Source: Haloferax elongans ATCC BAA-1513
GTDB taxonomy: Archaea > Halobacteriota > Halobacteria > Halobacteriales > Haloferacaceae
Assembly (NCBI RefSeq): GCF_000336755.1
Contig: NZ_AOLK01000023.1
Coordinates: 204,971-268,970, forward strand
Reading direction: 5' to 3'
Length of the DNA: 64,000 nucleotides
A program made the translations under genes and the position numbers. Positions within the stretch are counted from its first letter, which is position 1, and each line of letters starts with the position of its first letter. This document shows, in pieces, positions 63,550-64,000 of the stretch. Under the pieces are notes generated by a model. It was not told the DNA's origin. It did no database searches and was given only the letters and a program-made list of their open reading frames with translations.

Positions 63550-64000
63550 TCAGTCTTCTCTTCGGAGGCGCTTGACGACGAAGTCCTGTTCTAACTCGCC
63601 GAGGAATTCGCCGAGCCGCGGCCCTTGCGTGTCGTCGAAGAAGAGCCGATAGCCAGCGGCGAAGAAGTCGCCCATCTCGATGTCGTGACGGCGGGCCGTC
63701 TCGTAGATTTCGCCCTGAATCTCCTCGCCGTCGTGGCCGTCGGCGACGAAGTCTGCGAGGTCATCGAGCGCCGCTTCGATAGCCGCGTCGAAGTCGAACT
63801 CGGGCAACTCGACCTGCAGGCGGTAGTTGTACTGGTTGTCCATCTTCTCGGCCCAGTGGCGGGCGAGTTCGACGCGTTCGAGCGCCTCGTCGATGACGTC
63901 GTCCGGGGTATCCTCGTCGAAGAAGCCCTCGTTGCGGGCCATCTTGATTCGAAGGTCCTCGTCGTCGGTCATGCCGAGGACGGCCGCGAACGTGTAGGGA
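63550..64000 (-). CDS. lysS: Lysyl-tRNA synthetase, class I, C-terminal part
   Basis: The open frame continues off the right end of the window; 150 C-terminal residues are present. The visible part is the helical anticodon-binding region with YRLFFDDTQGPRLGEFLGEL and end FVVKRLRRED, as in archaeal class I LysRS. The catalytic HIGH and KMSKS-type motifs lie outside the window. The enzyme charges tRNA-Lys. Confidence 0.85.
   Translation of the reverse strand, partial: PYTFAAVLGMTDDEDLRIKMARNEGFFDEDTPDDVIDEALERVELARHWAEKMDNQYNYRLQVELPEFDFDAAIEAALDDLADFVADGHDGEEIQGEIYETARRHDIEMGDFFAAGYRLFFDDTQGPRLGEFLGELEQDFVVKRLRRED

Overview
The window looks like chromosomal DNA of a haloarchaeon, most probably Haloferax or a close relative. 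The proteins are strongly acidic and the DNA is GC-rich. Secreted proteins mostly carry twin-arginine signals, several with lipoboxes. It also holds a PGF-type C-terminal sorting signal, a PitA chlorite-dismutase/monooxygenase fusion of the kind described from Haloferax volcanii, and the archaeal block eIF2-gamma, PIN, RpoE', Spt4, dephospho-CoA kinase, S24e and Kae1-Bud32. The genus is inferred, not proven.

Layout. 0.1-5.5 kb: an AAA+ ATPase, two Tat lipoproteins, a metallo-beta-lactamase-fold hydrolase, small membrane proteins and a possible PD-(D/E)XK-like protein. 5.7-13.1 kb: the conserved information-processing operon, followed by an inosine-triphosphatase-type enzyme, an ACT-domain protein and a short-chain dehydrogenase. 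13.2-16.4 kb: a PIN protein with a 32-residue partner overlapping it (a candidate toxin-antitoxin pair), then a tungstate-type ABC transporter. 16.7-17.3 kb: a TrkA-type protein, then about 0.7 kb of AT-rich DNA containing a possible tRNA 3' remnant.

18.0-36.9 kb is a chitin-use cluster. Four tandem secreted GH18 chitinases share a CBM5/12-like, PKD and GH18 layout. They are accompanied by a sugar ABC transporter (binding protein, two permeases, ATPase), a cytoplasmic GH3 hexosaminidase, a PIG-L/CE14-type deacetylase, a SelA/DgaE-like PLP enzyme, a RidA protein, an enolase-superfamily sugar-acid dehydratase, an IclR regulator and a zinc glucose dehydrogenase. No kinase, NagA or NagB is present. 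Taken together the genes suggest a route without sugar phosphates: chitin oligomers to GlcNAc, glucosamine, glucosaminate and then 2-keto-3-deoxygluconate. This is the main candidate for an undescribed system here. AT-rich gene-poor DNA flanks both sides of the cluster (17.3-18.0 and 36.9-38.1 kb), consistent with an acquired island.

38.1-41.6 kb: a membrane hydrolase, an MFS transporter, a cytochrome P450 that has lost its middle, and a bacterio-opsin-activator-type regulator. 41.6-43.9 kb: a small AT-richer module beside tRNA-Thr(GGT). It encodes a DUF4157 (eCIS core domain) protein with a C-terminus resembling an EndoU/BECR-type nuclease, and an overlapping small gene that could be its immunity protein. 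44.0-46.3 kb: a conserved haloarchaeal gene, enoyl-CoA hydratase and NAD synthetase. 46.5-47.0 kb: tRNA-Gly(CCC), followed by an array of copies of its own 3' end, including a 78-bp direct duplication.

47.0-54.5 kb: small proteins, a hexapeptide acyltransferase and a fructan pair (GH68 levansucrase facing a GH32 fructosidase with an extra N-terminal domain). Next come an aldo/keto reductase carrying a repeat-derived insertion and two small genes. 54.5-64.0 kb: an IS200/IS605-like end, a PhoX-type phosphatase, two SHOCT proteins, PitA, a site-2 protease with PDZ domains, a LURP-one-like protein, a PGF-CTERM surface protein and the C-terminal part of class I lysyl-tRNA synthetase, which runs off the end.
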